NCBI GenBank assembly: GCA_905212395.1
Contig: CAJMEI010000011.1
Span: 1 to 13,287 of the forward strand
Length of the DNA stretch: 13,287 nucleotides
Direction of reading: 5' to 3'
Source: an uncultured Christensenella sp.
GTDB taxonomy: Bacteria; Bacillota; Clostridia; Christensenellales; Borkfalkiaceae
The notes beneath the pieces were generated by a model. The model was not told where the DNA came from. It made no database searches and worked only from the letters and a program-made list of their open reading frames with translations. Below are positions 6,202 to 12,121 of this stretch, piece after piece; the stretch's first letter is position 1, and every line of letters starts with the position of its first letter. The translations under genes were made by a program, and so were the position numbers.

Positions 6202-6694
6202 ACAAAATTACCTCTTTGAGTTTTTCCCCGTTTACGGTTATTTTTTTATTCTGAATATCTATTTTAGGTTCTAACTGTTTAATAAAAGGAAAACTTGCCC
6301 TTTTGCCGTTATTTTCACAATAATAAACGTCAACTTTGCCCGTTGTAATATCAACGATTTTTCCTATAATTTTATCAGTGTCGGTTACTACTACGCAACC
6401 TAAAATGTCAACGACGAAAAAGCTGTCTTCTTCCTTTACGATATCTTCCCTTAACGCAAATAAGTTTTTATTTCTTAAAGTTTCGGCTTCGTTTCGGTCG
6501 GCAATTCCCCTTAAAGACATAAATAAATCTTCTTTGTTAGAGCGAATGTTTAACACTTTATATTCCTTACCGTCTATAAAAACGTTTTTTACGTTCGATA
6601 GACTGAACGCCGAATCGCAATAAGTTTTAACTTTAATTTCTCCCTTAATGCCCTGCGGTTTGGTAACCGTTCCGATTAAAAGTTTTTCTTCCAT
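6191..6694 (-). CDS. rimM: 16S rRNA-processing protein RimM
   Basis: 167 residues, normal length. Seen: N-terminal IGTVTKPQGIKGEIKV (about 7-22), the RimM beta-barrel signature, followed by the linker and a PRC-barrel C-terminal half (about 93-167) with VVDILGCVV, DITTGKVDVYYC and FPFIKQ. RimM helps mature the 3' domain of 16S rRNA and binds S19 in pre-30S particles. The PRC region is rather divergent: the common ADVYEV reads VDVYYC here. Its ATG overlaps the khpA stop by one base (TAATG), and its TGA overlaps the start of trmD, so all three are likely translationally coupled. Confidence 0.95.
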   Translation of the reverse strand: MEEKLLIGTVTKPQGIKGEIKVKTYCDSAFSLSNVKNVFIDGKEYKVLNIRSNKEDLFMSLRGIADRNEAETLRNKNLFALREDIVKEEDSFFVVDILGCVVVTDTDKIIGKIVDITTGKVDVYYCENNGKRASFPFIKQLEPKIDIQNKKITVNGEKLKEVILYEN

Positions 6695-6945
6695 TAAAGA
6701 GCTTCGCCTTTTTCTTTTATTTCGATATTGTATTTTTGTTTGGTTTCGCTAGCTTTGGTTTTAACTAAGGTTCTTAACGCTTTAGCGATTTTTCCTTGTC
6801 TGCCGATAACTTTTCCCATATCGGAATTAGCTAAAATTATCGTTACGTTTACGATATTTTCTTCTTGATTTTCTTCAACTAAATATTCTATTTCGTCTTT
6901 TTTTTCGGCAAATTGTTCGACGATATATTTAATCATATCCAGCAT
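6694..6945 (-). CDS. khpA: KH-domain RNA-binding protein KhpA (YlqC)
   Basis: 83 residues. Seen: MLDMIKYIVEQFAEKKDEIEY N-terminus and a type II KH domain whose nucleic-acid binding loop is the VIGRQGK segment, followed by IAKALRTLVK. KhpA pairs with KhpB/Jag in Firmicutes as an RNA chaperone acting on small RNAs and cell-elongation genes. The start chosen is the ATG at 6945, preceded by AAGGAG at 6953-6958 with 7-base spacing; an in-frame ATG 11 codons earlier is rejected because the ribosome binding site would then be coding. It lies between rpsP and rimM, its standard place. A small imperfect hairpin (6972-7007) separates it from rpsP. Confidence 0.94.
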   Translation of the reverse strand: MLDMIKYIVEQFAEKKDEIEYLVEENQEENIVNVTIILANSDMGKVIGRQGKIAKALRTLVKTKASETKQKYNIEIKEKGEAL

Positions 6946-6952
6946 ATTACTT

Positions 6953-6958
6953 CTCCTT
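6953..6958 (-). promoter_or_regulatory. Ribosome binding site deciding the khpA start
   Basis: AAGGAG on the minus strand, 7 bases before ATG 6945. It rules out the upstream in-frame ATG at 6978. Confidence 0.85.
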
Positions 6959-6971
6959 TTAATTGCAAATA

Positions 6972-7007
6972 ACGGCAAAACTCCTAAAATTTAAGGAATT
7001 AAGCCGT
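6972..7007 (-). other. Imperfect hairpin between rpsP and khpA
   Basis: ACGGC (6972-6976) pairs with GCCGT (7003-7007), and inside it TCCT (6982-6985) with AGGA (6994-6997), separated by 5-base internal loops. On the minus strand it is followed by TTATTTGC, not a proper T-run. It could slow transcription or protect or process the mRNA between the abundant S16 and the downstream genes; the function is a guess. Confidence 0.35.
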
Positions 7008-7045
7008 ATTTTACATAGATTAAATTTTACACGTAAATTCGCTAA

Positions 7046-7339
7046 TTATTTCTTTTTCTTTTTGGGATTAGTTTTAGAAGGCGAAAGTTTTGCGCTTTTT
7101 TCGATAACGCCTGCGTTAATCAATAAACTTCTTACGGTTTCCGTAGGTTGAACGCCCTTTGCAAGCCAATCTTTTGCTTTGTCTGCGTCGATAACGATTT
7201 CAGCGGGGTTAGTTAAAGGATTATAATGACCGATTTTGTCAATATAAGCTCCGTCCCTAGCTTTTTCAGCGTCAACAACTACGATACGATAGAAGGGGCT
7301 TTTTTTATCTCCCATTCTTGTCAATCTCATTTTTACCAT
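7046..7339 (-). CDS. rpsP: Ribosomal protein S16
   Basis: 97 residues. Seen: VKMRLTRMGDKKSPFYRIVVVDAEKARDG, the invariant S16 N-terminal block (residues 2-30), then IDKIGHYNPLT and WLAKGVQPTETVRSLL, and a lysine-rich tail (PKKKKK) typical of ribosomal proteins. S16 binds 16S rRNA early in 30S assembly. Start ATG at 7339 has GGAGGA at 7348-7353, 8 bases upstream. It sits 30 bases after ffh in the conserved ffh-rpsP-khpA-rimM-trmD order. Confidence 0.98.
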   Translation of the reverse strand: MVKMRLTRMGDKKSPFYRIVVVDAEKARDGAYIDKIGHYNPLTNPAEIVIDADKAKDWLAKGVQPTETVRSLLINAGVIEKSAKLSPSKTNPKKKKK

Positions 7340-7369
7340 TTTGTATTTCCTCCAAAAATATTATTTTAT

Positions 7370-8701
7370 TTAAAACGGAAAGCGGTTTAATTTACCGTTT
7401 TTCATTTGTTTCATCATCTGTTTCGATTGCTCGAATTGTTTAAGAAGTTGATTTACTTCTTGAATAGTCGTTCCGCTTCCCTTAACTATTCTCATTTTTC
7501 TGGAATAGTTGAGAATTTGCGGATTTTCCCTTTCTTTAATCGTCATAGATAGAATAATTGCTTTCGTGCGTTTAATTCTCTCTTCGTTTACGGCGTTTTC
7601 GTCTATTTTAACGTTTTTGCCTTGACGCAACATATTTTGCGGAAGCATAGACATTAAACTTCCTACTCCGCCCATTTTTTGTACCGTTTCGAACTGTTCT
7701 AAATAATCGGAAAGAGTGAAAGAGTTTTCTCTCATTTTCTTTTCCATTTTTTTAACTTGTTCTTCGGTAACGCTTTCTTGCGCCTTTTCTATTAAAGTTA
7801 AAACGTCGCCCATTCCGAGAATTCTGTTCGCCATTCTATCGGGATAGAAAGGTTCTAAATCGGTTAGTTTTTCGCCTACCGAGCAGAATTTAATGGGTTT
7901 ACCGGTAACTGCCTTTACGGACAGACAAGCTCCGCCTCTCGTATCGCCGTCGAGCTTAGAAAGCACTACGCCCGAAATTTCCAAACGCTCGTTAAAAGTT
8001 TTAGCAACGTCTACCGCAACTTGACCTATCATAGCGTCGATAGTTAGAAGTATTTCGTGCGGGTGAACTTTTTCAACGATATTTTCAAGCTCTTGCATAA
8101 GCTGTTCGTCTATTTGCAATCTTCCCGCAGTGTCAATGATAACGGTATCGTATCCGAATTTTTTAGCGTGTTCAACGCCTTTTTCGGCAATTTTAACGGG
8201 ATTTGTATTTCCCATTTCAAAAACGTCGCAACCGGCGTTTTTACCGACGACTTTTAATTGATTTATCGCCGCAGGTCTATAAACGTCGCACGCAACGAGC
8301 AACGGCTTTTTGCCTTGTTTTTTTAATAGAACGCCCAACTTTCCGCAAAGAGTGGTTTTACCCGCGCCTTGAAGACCGCACATCATAATAATTGTGGGCG
8401 GAGCGTCCGCTACGGTGAGTTTCGAATTAGTAGAACCCATAAGCGCGATGAGTTCTTCGTTTACGATTTTTATAACTTGTTGCGCAGGACTTAAACTTTT
8501 TAAAATTTGTTGTCCTAACGCCTTTTCGCTTACCTTAGAGATGAAGTCTTTCGCAACGAATAAATTTACGTCCGCCTCCAAAAGCGCAATTCTTATTTCT
8601 CTCATTGCCTGCTTTATTTCGGATTCCGTAAGTTTACCCCTTTTGGTAAGTTTGGAAAAAACGTTTTTTAATTTTTCGCCAAGCGAAGAAAAAATAGCCA
8701 T
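7370..8701 (-). CDS. ffh: Signal recognition particle GTPase Ffh (SRP54)
   Basis: 443 residues. Seen: N domain (about 1-95), then the G domain with P-loop GLQGAGKTT (109-117), DVYRPAA (139-145), DTAGR (190-194) and SKLDGDTRGG (248-257). The C-terminal M domain (about 300-443) is rich in Met and Lys, with GGVGSLMSMLPQ, the SRP RNA-binding RKMRIVKGSGTT region and a MMKQMK tail. Ffh binds signal sequences on ribosomes and 4.5S/6S RNA, and hands the complex to FtsY at the membrane. Its ATG overlaps the ylxM stop by one base (TAATG), with GGGGGA as a short-spaced ribosome binding site. No SRP RNA gene is visible in the window. Confidence 0.98.
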   Translation of the reverse strand: MAIFSSLGEKLKNVFSKLTKRGKLTESEIKQAMREIRIALLEADVNLFVAKDFISKVSEKALGQQILKSLSPAQQVIKIVNEELIALMGSTNSKLTVADAPPTIIMMCGLQGAGKTTLCGKLGVLLKKQGKKPLLVACDVYRPAAINQLKVVGKNAGCDVFEMGNTNPVKIAEKGVEHAKKFGYDTVIIDTAGRLQIDEQLMQELENIVEKVHPHEILLTIDAMIGQVAVDVAKTFNERLEISGVVLSKLDGDTRGGACLSVKAVTGKPIKFCSVGEKLTDLEPFYPDRMANRILGMGDVLTLIEKAQESVTEEQVKKMEKKMRENSFTLSDYLEQFETVQKMGGVGSLMSMLPQNMLRQGKNVKIDENAVNEERIKRTKAIILSMTIKERENPQILNYSRKMRIVKGSGTTIQEVNQLLKQFEQSKQMMKQMKNGKLNRFPF

Positions 8702-9000
8702 TAGTCCCCCAAAATTTCTTTAATTTCTTTTTTCAATTCTTCCAAAGAATTTTCTTTTGCCAAAGCGTTCTCGATGCGATTTTTAGTTTCAACCAATTTT
8801 AAAACGCTTTCGTATTTGGTAAGGCGCTGTTTTGCCTGTTCAATACTGTCTAGGCATGCCGAACGAGATATTTTTTTCATTTCCGCAATTTCCGCAAGCG
8901 ATAAATCGCAAGAAAAATATAAATTTACTATTTCTTTTTGCTTTTCAGTCAAAAGTTGACCGTAAACGTCGTTTAAAACGGAAAATTTAATTTTATCCAT
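8701..9000 (-). CDS. ylxM: YlxM/p13-like SRP-associated helix-turn-helix protein
   Basis: 99 residues. Seen: a sigma-70 region 4-like helix-turn-helix (about 15-60: LLTEKQKEIVNLYF, SLAEIAEMKKISRSACLDSIEQAK) followed by a charged, helical C-terminus (about 60-99). This is the UPF0122/YlxM family, always found next to ffh in Firmicutes; the streptococcal member contacts SRP components and modulates the Ffh GTPase. It is the first gene of the operon. The ATG at 9000 has no recognisable ribosome binding site, only a stem-loop at 9010-9027 at the predicted 5' end of the mRNA. The one-base overlap with ffh implies coupled translation. Confidence 0.93.
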   Translation of the reverse strand: MDKIKFSVLNDVYGQLLTEKQKEIVNLYFSCDLSLAEIAEMKKISRSACLDSIEQAKQRLTKYESVLKLVETKNRIENALAKENSLEELKKEIKEILGD

Positions 9001-9009
9001 AATTTACTG

Positions 9010-9027
9010 TCAAGTATTTTTACTTAA
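9010..9027 (-). other. 5'-terminal stem-loop of the SRP operon mRNA
   Basis: On the minus strand TTAAGTA (9021-9027) pairs with TACTTGA (9010-9016), one pair being G-U, around an AAAA loop. The predicted transcription start (about 9028) puts this hairpin at the very 5' end and leaves only about 9 bases before the ylxM ATG, without a Shine-Dalgarno sequence. Confidence 0.5.
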
Positions 9028-9034
9028 CACCTTT

Positions 9035-9063
9035 ATTATATTGATTTTGTAATGTTTTGTCAA
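9035..9063 (-). promoter_or_regulatory. Main promoter of the ylxM-ffh operon
   Basis: Minus strand TTGACA (9058-9063), 17-base spacer, TATAAT (9035-9040): a perfect sigma-A promoter. Predicted start near 9028. It drives ylxM-ffh-rpsP-khpA-rimM-trmD and probably the genes beyond. It lies 40 bases after the nucleotidyltransferase stop. Confidence 0.9.
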
Positions 9064-9102
9064 CGATTTTAACGCATAATTTAAAAGTTTAATATTGATT
9101 TA

Positions 9103-10239
9103 CTACTTATTTTTTCTTTCGTCCTTAACGGTTAATTCTTTTAAAGCTTGCGCGCTTTTTTTAGGATGAAAAATAAAGCAGTTAAATCTATGAATCCAGC
9201 ACAAAAACAGCGGGTAGTGATGTTTTTTGCAAAACGGATACAACTTATAGCAGGTTGTTTTGTCTATAAAAAATCTTGAAAACGCGTAGCGAATTTTAGC
9301 AAAAGGCTTGCGCTTATCTTTTTCTTTTTTATATCGTCTTATAGCGACTGCTTGTCTTGAACCGTGGTTTTCGCTTAAAAAAACGGTTTTAGCCAAATTT
9401 TCATCGAATTTTTGTTCGGTATTTCCAAACCAACTTAACGCAAGATTAGTGATATTTTTATCTATTTCTCCTATCCCTGCTCTATCTAAAAGTATGCCTA
9501 TACGTTCGTAATCGACGTTTTTTAACTCTCTTTTTAAAACGTATATATCCATAATTCTTCTAATCCCCGCCCCGCTTGACAAAAAATGTTTATATAGGTG
9601 AAGAACGTTGAACAAATACAAATTCGTGTCGTCCAAATAATAGGTTAAATCGTCGTTTGTTAAAGCGATTTTAAACGGATTATTTAAAACTGATAAACAT
9701 TTTACGCCGTTTTGAAAAGTTCGTTGAGAGTAAAAAAAGTCGGTGTGAATTTCTATTAAGTTTATGCCGTCGGTAACGGAAATTTCTTCTTGATTTTCAT
9801 CGGTTAAAGTATAGCCGTTTGAAGTTAAAAGCGTTTTTATTTCGGATAGTTTTTCCTTTTGAACGATAAAATCTATATCAGACATCATTCTAAGTTCGGG
9901 CGACGGATAATATTTTTTTACTTCCCTGCCCTGCGCGCTTAAATGTTTATAACCGTTTTCGGATAGTAAAAGTTCTATTTTATCGCCTGCAACTGTTTGT
10001 TCGAAATCACGTTCTATAGAAAGAAGATATTTGTTTTCCCATTTTTTAAATAAAATATCATCGCACTTATTTTCAAGCTTTTTAACACCCAAAAAACTTA
10101 TACCTGCTACTTCGTGAGCGCAAGCGAGTTCGTAAACGTTTTCGAAATTAACGTCTATCGGTTTTTCCTGCGCGCAAGTATCGTTTAATACGCTTTTTAT
10201 TAAGTTTATAAGATAAAAACCGTCCTTTAAAGAATACAT
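9103..10239 (-). CDS. Uncharacterised nucleotidyltransferase-family protein (PF14907-like)
   Basis: 378 residues. Seen: a helical N-terminal part (about 1-75), then a nucleotidyltransferase core with PSPELRMMSDIDFIV (112-126; candidate metal ligands Asp121 and Asp123) and a third site in LIEIH (161-165). A helical region HLYKHFLSSGAGIRRIMDI (214-232) is typical of PF14907, and the C-terminus is basic and aromatic. The fold belongs to the DNA polymerase beta-like nucleotidyltransferases, so transfer of a nucleotidyl or sugar-related group is likely; the substrate is unknown. Members are found in RiPP/lasso-type clusters, where one is implicated in modifying the peptide. It is third in a module after a kinase and a PqqD-like protein, 12 bases after the latter, with no clear ribosome binding site. 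No terminator is visible before the ylxM promoter. Confidence 0.82.
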   Translation of the reverse strand: MYSLKDGFYLINLIKSVLNDTCAQEKPIDVNFENVYELACAHEVAGISFLGVKKLENKCDDILFKKWENKYLLSIERDFEQTVAGDKIELLLSENGYKHLSAQGREVKKYYPSPELRMMSDIDFIVQKEKLSEIKTLLTSNGYTLTDENQEEISVTDGINLIEIHTDFFYSQRTFQNGVKCLSVLNNPFKIALTNDDLTYYLDDTNLYLFNVLHLYKHFLSSGAGIRRIMDIYVLKRELKNVDYERIGILLDRAGIGEIDKNITNLALSWFGNTEQKFDENLAKTVFLSENHGSRQAVAIRRYKKEKDKRKPFAKIRYAFSRFFIDKTTCYKLYPFCKKHHYPLFLCWIHRFNCFIFHPKKSAQALKELTVKDERKNK

Positions 10240-10251
10240 AAATTCACAAAA

Positions 10252-10518
10252 CTACTCTTCTAAAAAATCGTTTTCTTTTAACTTTAAAACGAAATCGTTT
10301 ACGCTTTTTAAGGCTTTTTCGTACTCTACGTCGCATGTGGAAACCAAATACTTAGCAATTTCGGAAATAGATTTTCCGCCCTTTATGCAGTCCCAAATAT
10401 CGCTAGCGGTTTGATTAAGGGTGATAATAATTCTTTTGTCGGCATTTTCCTTACCCGTAGGAACGACAACTACTTTACCTGCAATCTCTCTCTTTACAAA
10501 TCCTTTTTTTATTTTCAT
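10252..10518 (-). CDS. PqqD-family protein (RRE-like peptide-binding chaperone)
   Basis: 88 residues. Seen: N-terminal strands (KKGFVKREIAGKVVVVPTG), then IITLNQTASDIWDCIKGGKSISEIAKYL (about 31-58), the PqqD family signature with a winged-helix arrangement, and a C-terminal helix. PqqD-like proteins act as recognition elements that bind leader peptides and deliver them to tailoring enzymes. Here it sits between a kinase and a nucleotidyltransferase, consistent with presenting a peptide to them. It has the strongest ribosome binding site of the module (AGGAGGG, 10526-10532). It is separated from the kinase by 72 bases with only an AT-only hairpin. No precursor peptide gene is seen in that gap. 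Classical PQQ biosynthesis is excluded for lack of the other pqq genes. Confidence 0.85.
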   Translation of the reverse strand: MKIKKGFVKREIAGKVVVVPTGKENADKRIIITLNQTASDIWDCIKGGKSISEIAKYLVSTCDVEYEKALKSVNDFVLKLKENDFLEE

Positions 10519-10590
10519 ATAATCTCCCTCCTATTTGCCGATAAGCTATTGAATAATTAAAAATTATCCGACTTTACAGAAATTACGTTA

Positions 10591-11298
10591 TTAATTCTCG
10601 CGTTTAACAAGCTTATTAAACGCAACTTTAAAAGCGTCGTCATGAATATTGCATTTTAGCCTATACGCGGGAATTTTTACAAGTTCTTCTAAAAAATCAA
10701 AGGTTTTTTGCATTGCGTTTTCTTCGCTCGGCAAATAAATTTGCTTTAATAAAAGCTTTAATTCTTCGTCTTTTTCTATTTTTTGTATGCTATTGTCTTT
10801 ACCCCGTTCTAAGAAACAAAAAGAGGTTACTTTTTGAATTATTTTTCCGCCCAAACCTTCTTTTCCGCGCCAAGGGTTTCCGCAAGCGTACACTCCGCCA
10901 TATTTTATCCAAAGAACGGGCTTATCGCCGTTTATTACTTCGACTTTATTTAAATTTTTTTGCCACAAAGAAATATGCGTGGTTTTTCCTACTCCGCTTT
11001 CGGCGCAAAAAATAATGCCGTTTTCTTTATATTTTATACTTGCTCCGTGAAAAACGCATCTATTAAATTTTGGCAATTCTTCGGCAATTTTTCTAAAAAC
11101 GTCTAGCATTTCCGAATATTCTAAACTACCTTCTCCCTTTTCAAACAATTTACGAGCGTTATCCATAGAAGAAGTTATGGTAATATCTATTTTTTCAGCG
11201 TTTTCCACCAAAAAATCTTCGCAAAAAAATTTAATTTTTGGGCTTACGCATAAGATTTTTACGTTTAATTCGGCAAAACGAACGACAAAATTTTCCAT
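10591..11298 (-). CDS. HPr kinase-like / ScmC-like ATP-binding protein
   Basis: 235 residues from the chosen start. Seen: an N-terminal alpha/beta region (1-80), a strand-turn FHGASI, Walker A AESGVGKT (99-106) followed by HISLW, NGDKP (123-127), GNPWRGKE (140-147), and a C-terminal YRLKCNIHDDA segment. This set defines the HprK-related family that accompanies PqqD-like proteins (ScmC-type; kinase homologues in lasso-peptide clusters phosphorylate the precursor). It is not the carbon-catabolite HPr kinase, which has a different P-loop context and an N-terminal sensor domain. The start ATG at 11298 is chosen because TATAAT ends 7 bases upstream and the N-terminus then fits the family; an in-frame ATG at 11334 lies within the -35 box. 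No ribosome binding site precedes it, so the mRNA is probably leaderless. First gene of the module. Confidence 0.82.
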   Translation of the reverse strand: MENFVVRFAELNVKILCVSPKIKFFCEDFLVENAEKIDITITSSMDNARKLFEKGEGSLEYSEMLDVFRKIAEELPKFNRCVFHGASIKYKENGIIFCAESGVGKTTHISLWQKNLNKVEVINGDKPVLWIKYGGVYACGNPWRGKEGLGGKIIQKVTSFCFLERGKDNSIQKIEKDEELKLLLKQIYLPSEENAMQKTFDFLEELVKIPAYRLKCNIHDDAFKVAFNKLVKREN

Positions 11299-11305
11299 AC
11301 TGTTA

Positions 11306-11334
11306 ATTATAACACAAAAAACGGCTCTTTTCAA
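11306..11334 (-). promoter_or_regulatory. Promoter of the kinase/PqqD/nucleotidyltransferase module
   Basis: Minus strand TTGAAA (11329-11334), 17-base spacer, TATAAT (11306-11311), with TG one base before the -10 (extended -10). The predicted start (about 11299) coincides with the kinase ATG at 11298. A 7-bp half-site AACGGCT (11320-11326) lies within the spacer. Confidence 0.82.
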
Positions 11335-11368
11335 GACAAAACGATAATAAGAATTAGTAAAAGCCGTT
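11320..11368. repeat. 7-bp inverted repeat between divergent promoters
   Basis: AACGGCT at 11320-11326 and AGCCGTT at 11362-11368 are exact inverted copies with centres 42 bases apart, about four helical turns. One half lies in the spacer of the kinase promoter, the other overlaps the first bases of the regulator -35. It is a possible shared operator. The match is short and could be chance, though it is GC-richer than the surrounding AT-rich DNA. Confidence 0.4.
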
Positions 11369-11395
11369 GAAATATCGTTAAAATTATGTTAAAAT
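11367..11395 (+). promoter_or_regulatory. Promoter of the two-component system
   Basis: TTGAAA (11367-11372), 17-base spacer, TAAAAT (11390-11395) with TG one base upstream of the -10. Predicted start near 11402, leaving a 45-base leader. AAGGAG (11435-11440) is the ribosome binding site of the regulator gene. Confidence 0.72.
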
Positions 11396-11396
11396 T
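11377..11396 (+). promoter_or_regulatory. Direct repeat, candidate response-regulator binding site
   Basis: GTTAAAATT occurs at 11377-11385 and again at 11388-11396, an 11-base period. OmpR/PhoB-family regulators commonly bind tandem half-sites one helical turn apart. The second copy contains the -10 of the regulator promoter, so occupancy would be expected to repress or tune it. The region is AT-rich, so chance repetition must be considered. Confidence 0.45.
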
Positions 11397-11446
11397 TTAA
11401 GTGCTATTTTAGTTTAAAAATTTAAAATATCAAAAAGGAGTACGAT

Positions 11447-12121
11447 ATGAGAATTCTTATTGCCGAAGACGACGCAAGTTTACTTAAATCTTTAATTTAC
11501 GTTTTTAAACTAAATAAATACGAAGTAGACGGAGTATCTAACGGATTAGACGCGTACGATTACGCTTCCAGCGGGGAATACGACGGATTAGTTTTAGACA
11601 TAATGATGCCTTCTTTAGACGGAATAAGCGTTTTAAAGAAATTGCGCGCGCAAGGAATAAATACTCCCACCCTGTTTTTAACCGCAAAAACCGAAATAAG
11701 CGATAGAGTGGAAGGTCTTGACGCAGGAGCGGACGACTATATTTCCAAGCCTTTTTCCACGCAAGAATTACTTGCGAGAGTAAGAGCGATGCTTAGGAGA
11801 AAAGACAACTTCGTTCCCGAAATTATGGAATACGAAGGGTTAAAACTAAATAAATCGACGTATGAACTTTCTTATTTAAACAACGTCGTAACGTTGGGAA
11901 GTAAAGAGTTACAAATTACGGAAGTATTATTTTCTCGTAAGGGAAATATCGTTACGATAGAACAACTAATCACTCATATTTGGGGTTGGGATACCGATAT
12001 AGACACGAGCGTAGTGTGGGTACATATTTCTAATTTAAGAAAGAAAATGGAAAGCATAAACGCTCCCGTAACGGTAAAATTTATAAGAAACGCGGGATAT
12101 ATTTTGGAGAAAACTAAATGA
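11447..12121 (+). CDS. OmpR/PhoB-family response regulator
   Basis: 224 residues. Seen: receiver domain (1-115) with acidic pocket Asp8/Asp9, phosphoacceptor Asp51 in VLDIMMP, Thr79, and Lys101 in SKPFS. After a linker, a winged-helix DNA-binding domain (about 128-221) has GSKELQITEVLF, LITHIWGWDTDID, VWVHISNLRKK and VKFIRNAGYIL, the OmpR-type recognition helix and wing. It is a transcription factor activated by phosphorylation from the downstream kinase, whose ATG overlaps its stop (ATGA). Its targets are unknown; the direct repeat at its own promoter suggests autoregulation. The divergent kinase/PqqD/nucleotidyltransferase module is a possible second target. It cannot be assigned to a named system (PhoP, VanR and others) from the sequence alone. 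Confidence 0.95.
   Translation: MRILIAEDDASLLKSLIYVFKLNKYEVDGVSNGLDAYDYASSGEYDGLVLDIMMPSLDGISVLKKLRAQGINTPTLFLTAKTEISDRVEGLDAGADDYISKPFSTQELLARVRAMLRRKDNFVPEIMEYEGLKLNKSTYELSYLNNVVTLGSKELQITEVLFSRKGNIVTIEQLITHIWGWDTDIDTSVVWVHISNLRKKMESINAPVTVKFIRNAGYILEKTK

Noticed and set aside
6946..6978. 11-residue N-terminal extension of khpA
   Set aside because: It would make the strong AAGGAG at 6953-6958 part of the coding region and does not resemble the family.
10519..10590. Possible precursor peptide gene between the kinase and the PqqD-like gene
   Set aside because: The 72-base gap contains no start codon with a useful reading frame; only a ribosome binding site and an AT-only hairpin are seen.
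10591..11298. Classical HPr kinase/phosphorylase (hprK) controlling carbon catabolite repression
   Set aside because: The protein lacks the HPrK N-terminal domain and signature around the P-loop; the NGDKP and GNPWRGKE motifs and the PqqD-like neighbour fit the HprK-related/ScmC type.
11299..11334. 12-residue N-terminal extension of the kinase
   Set aside because: The extension spans the -35 and -10 hexamers and spacer of the consensus promoter and is not family-like.
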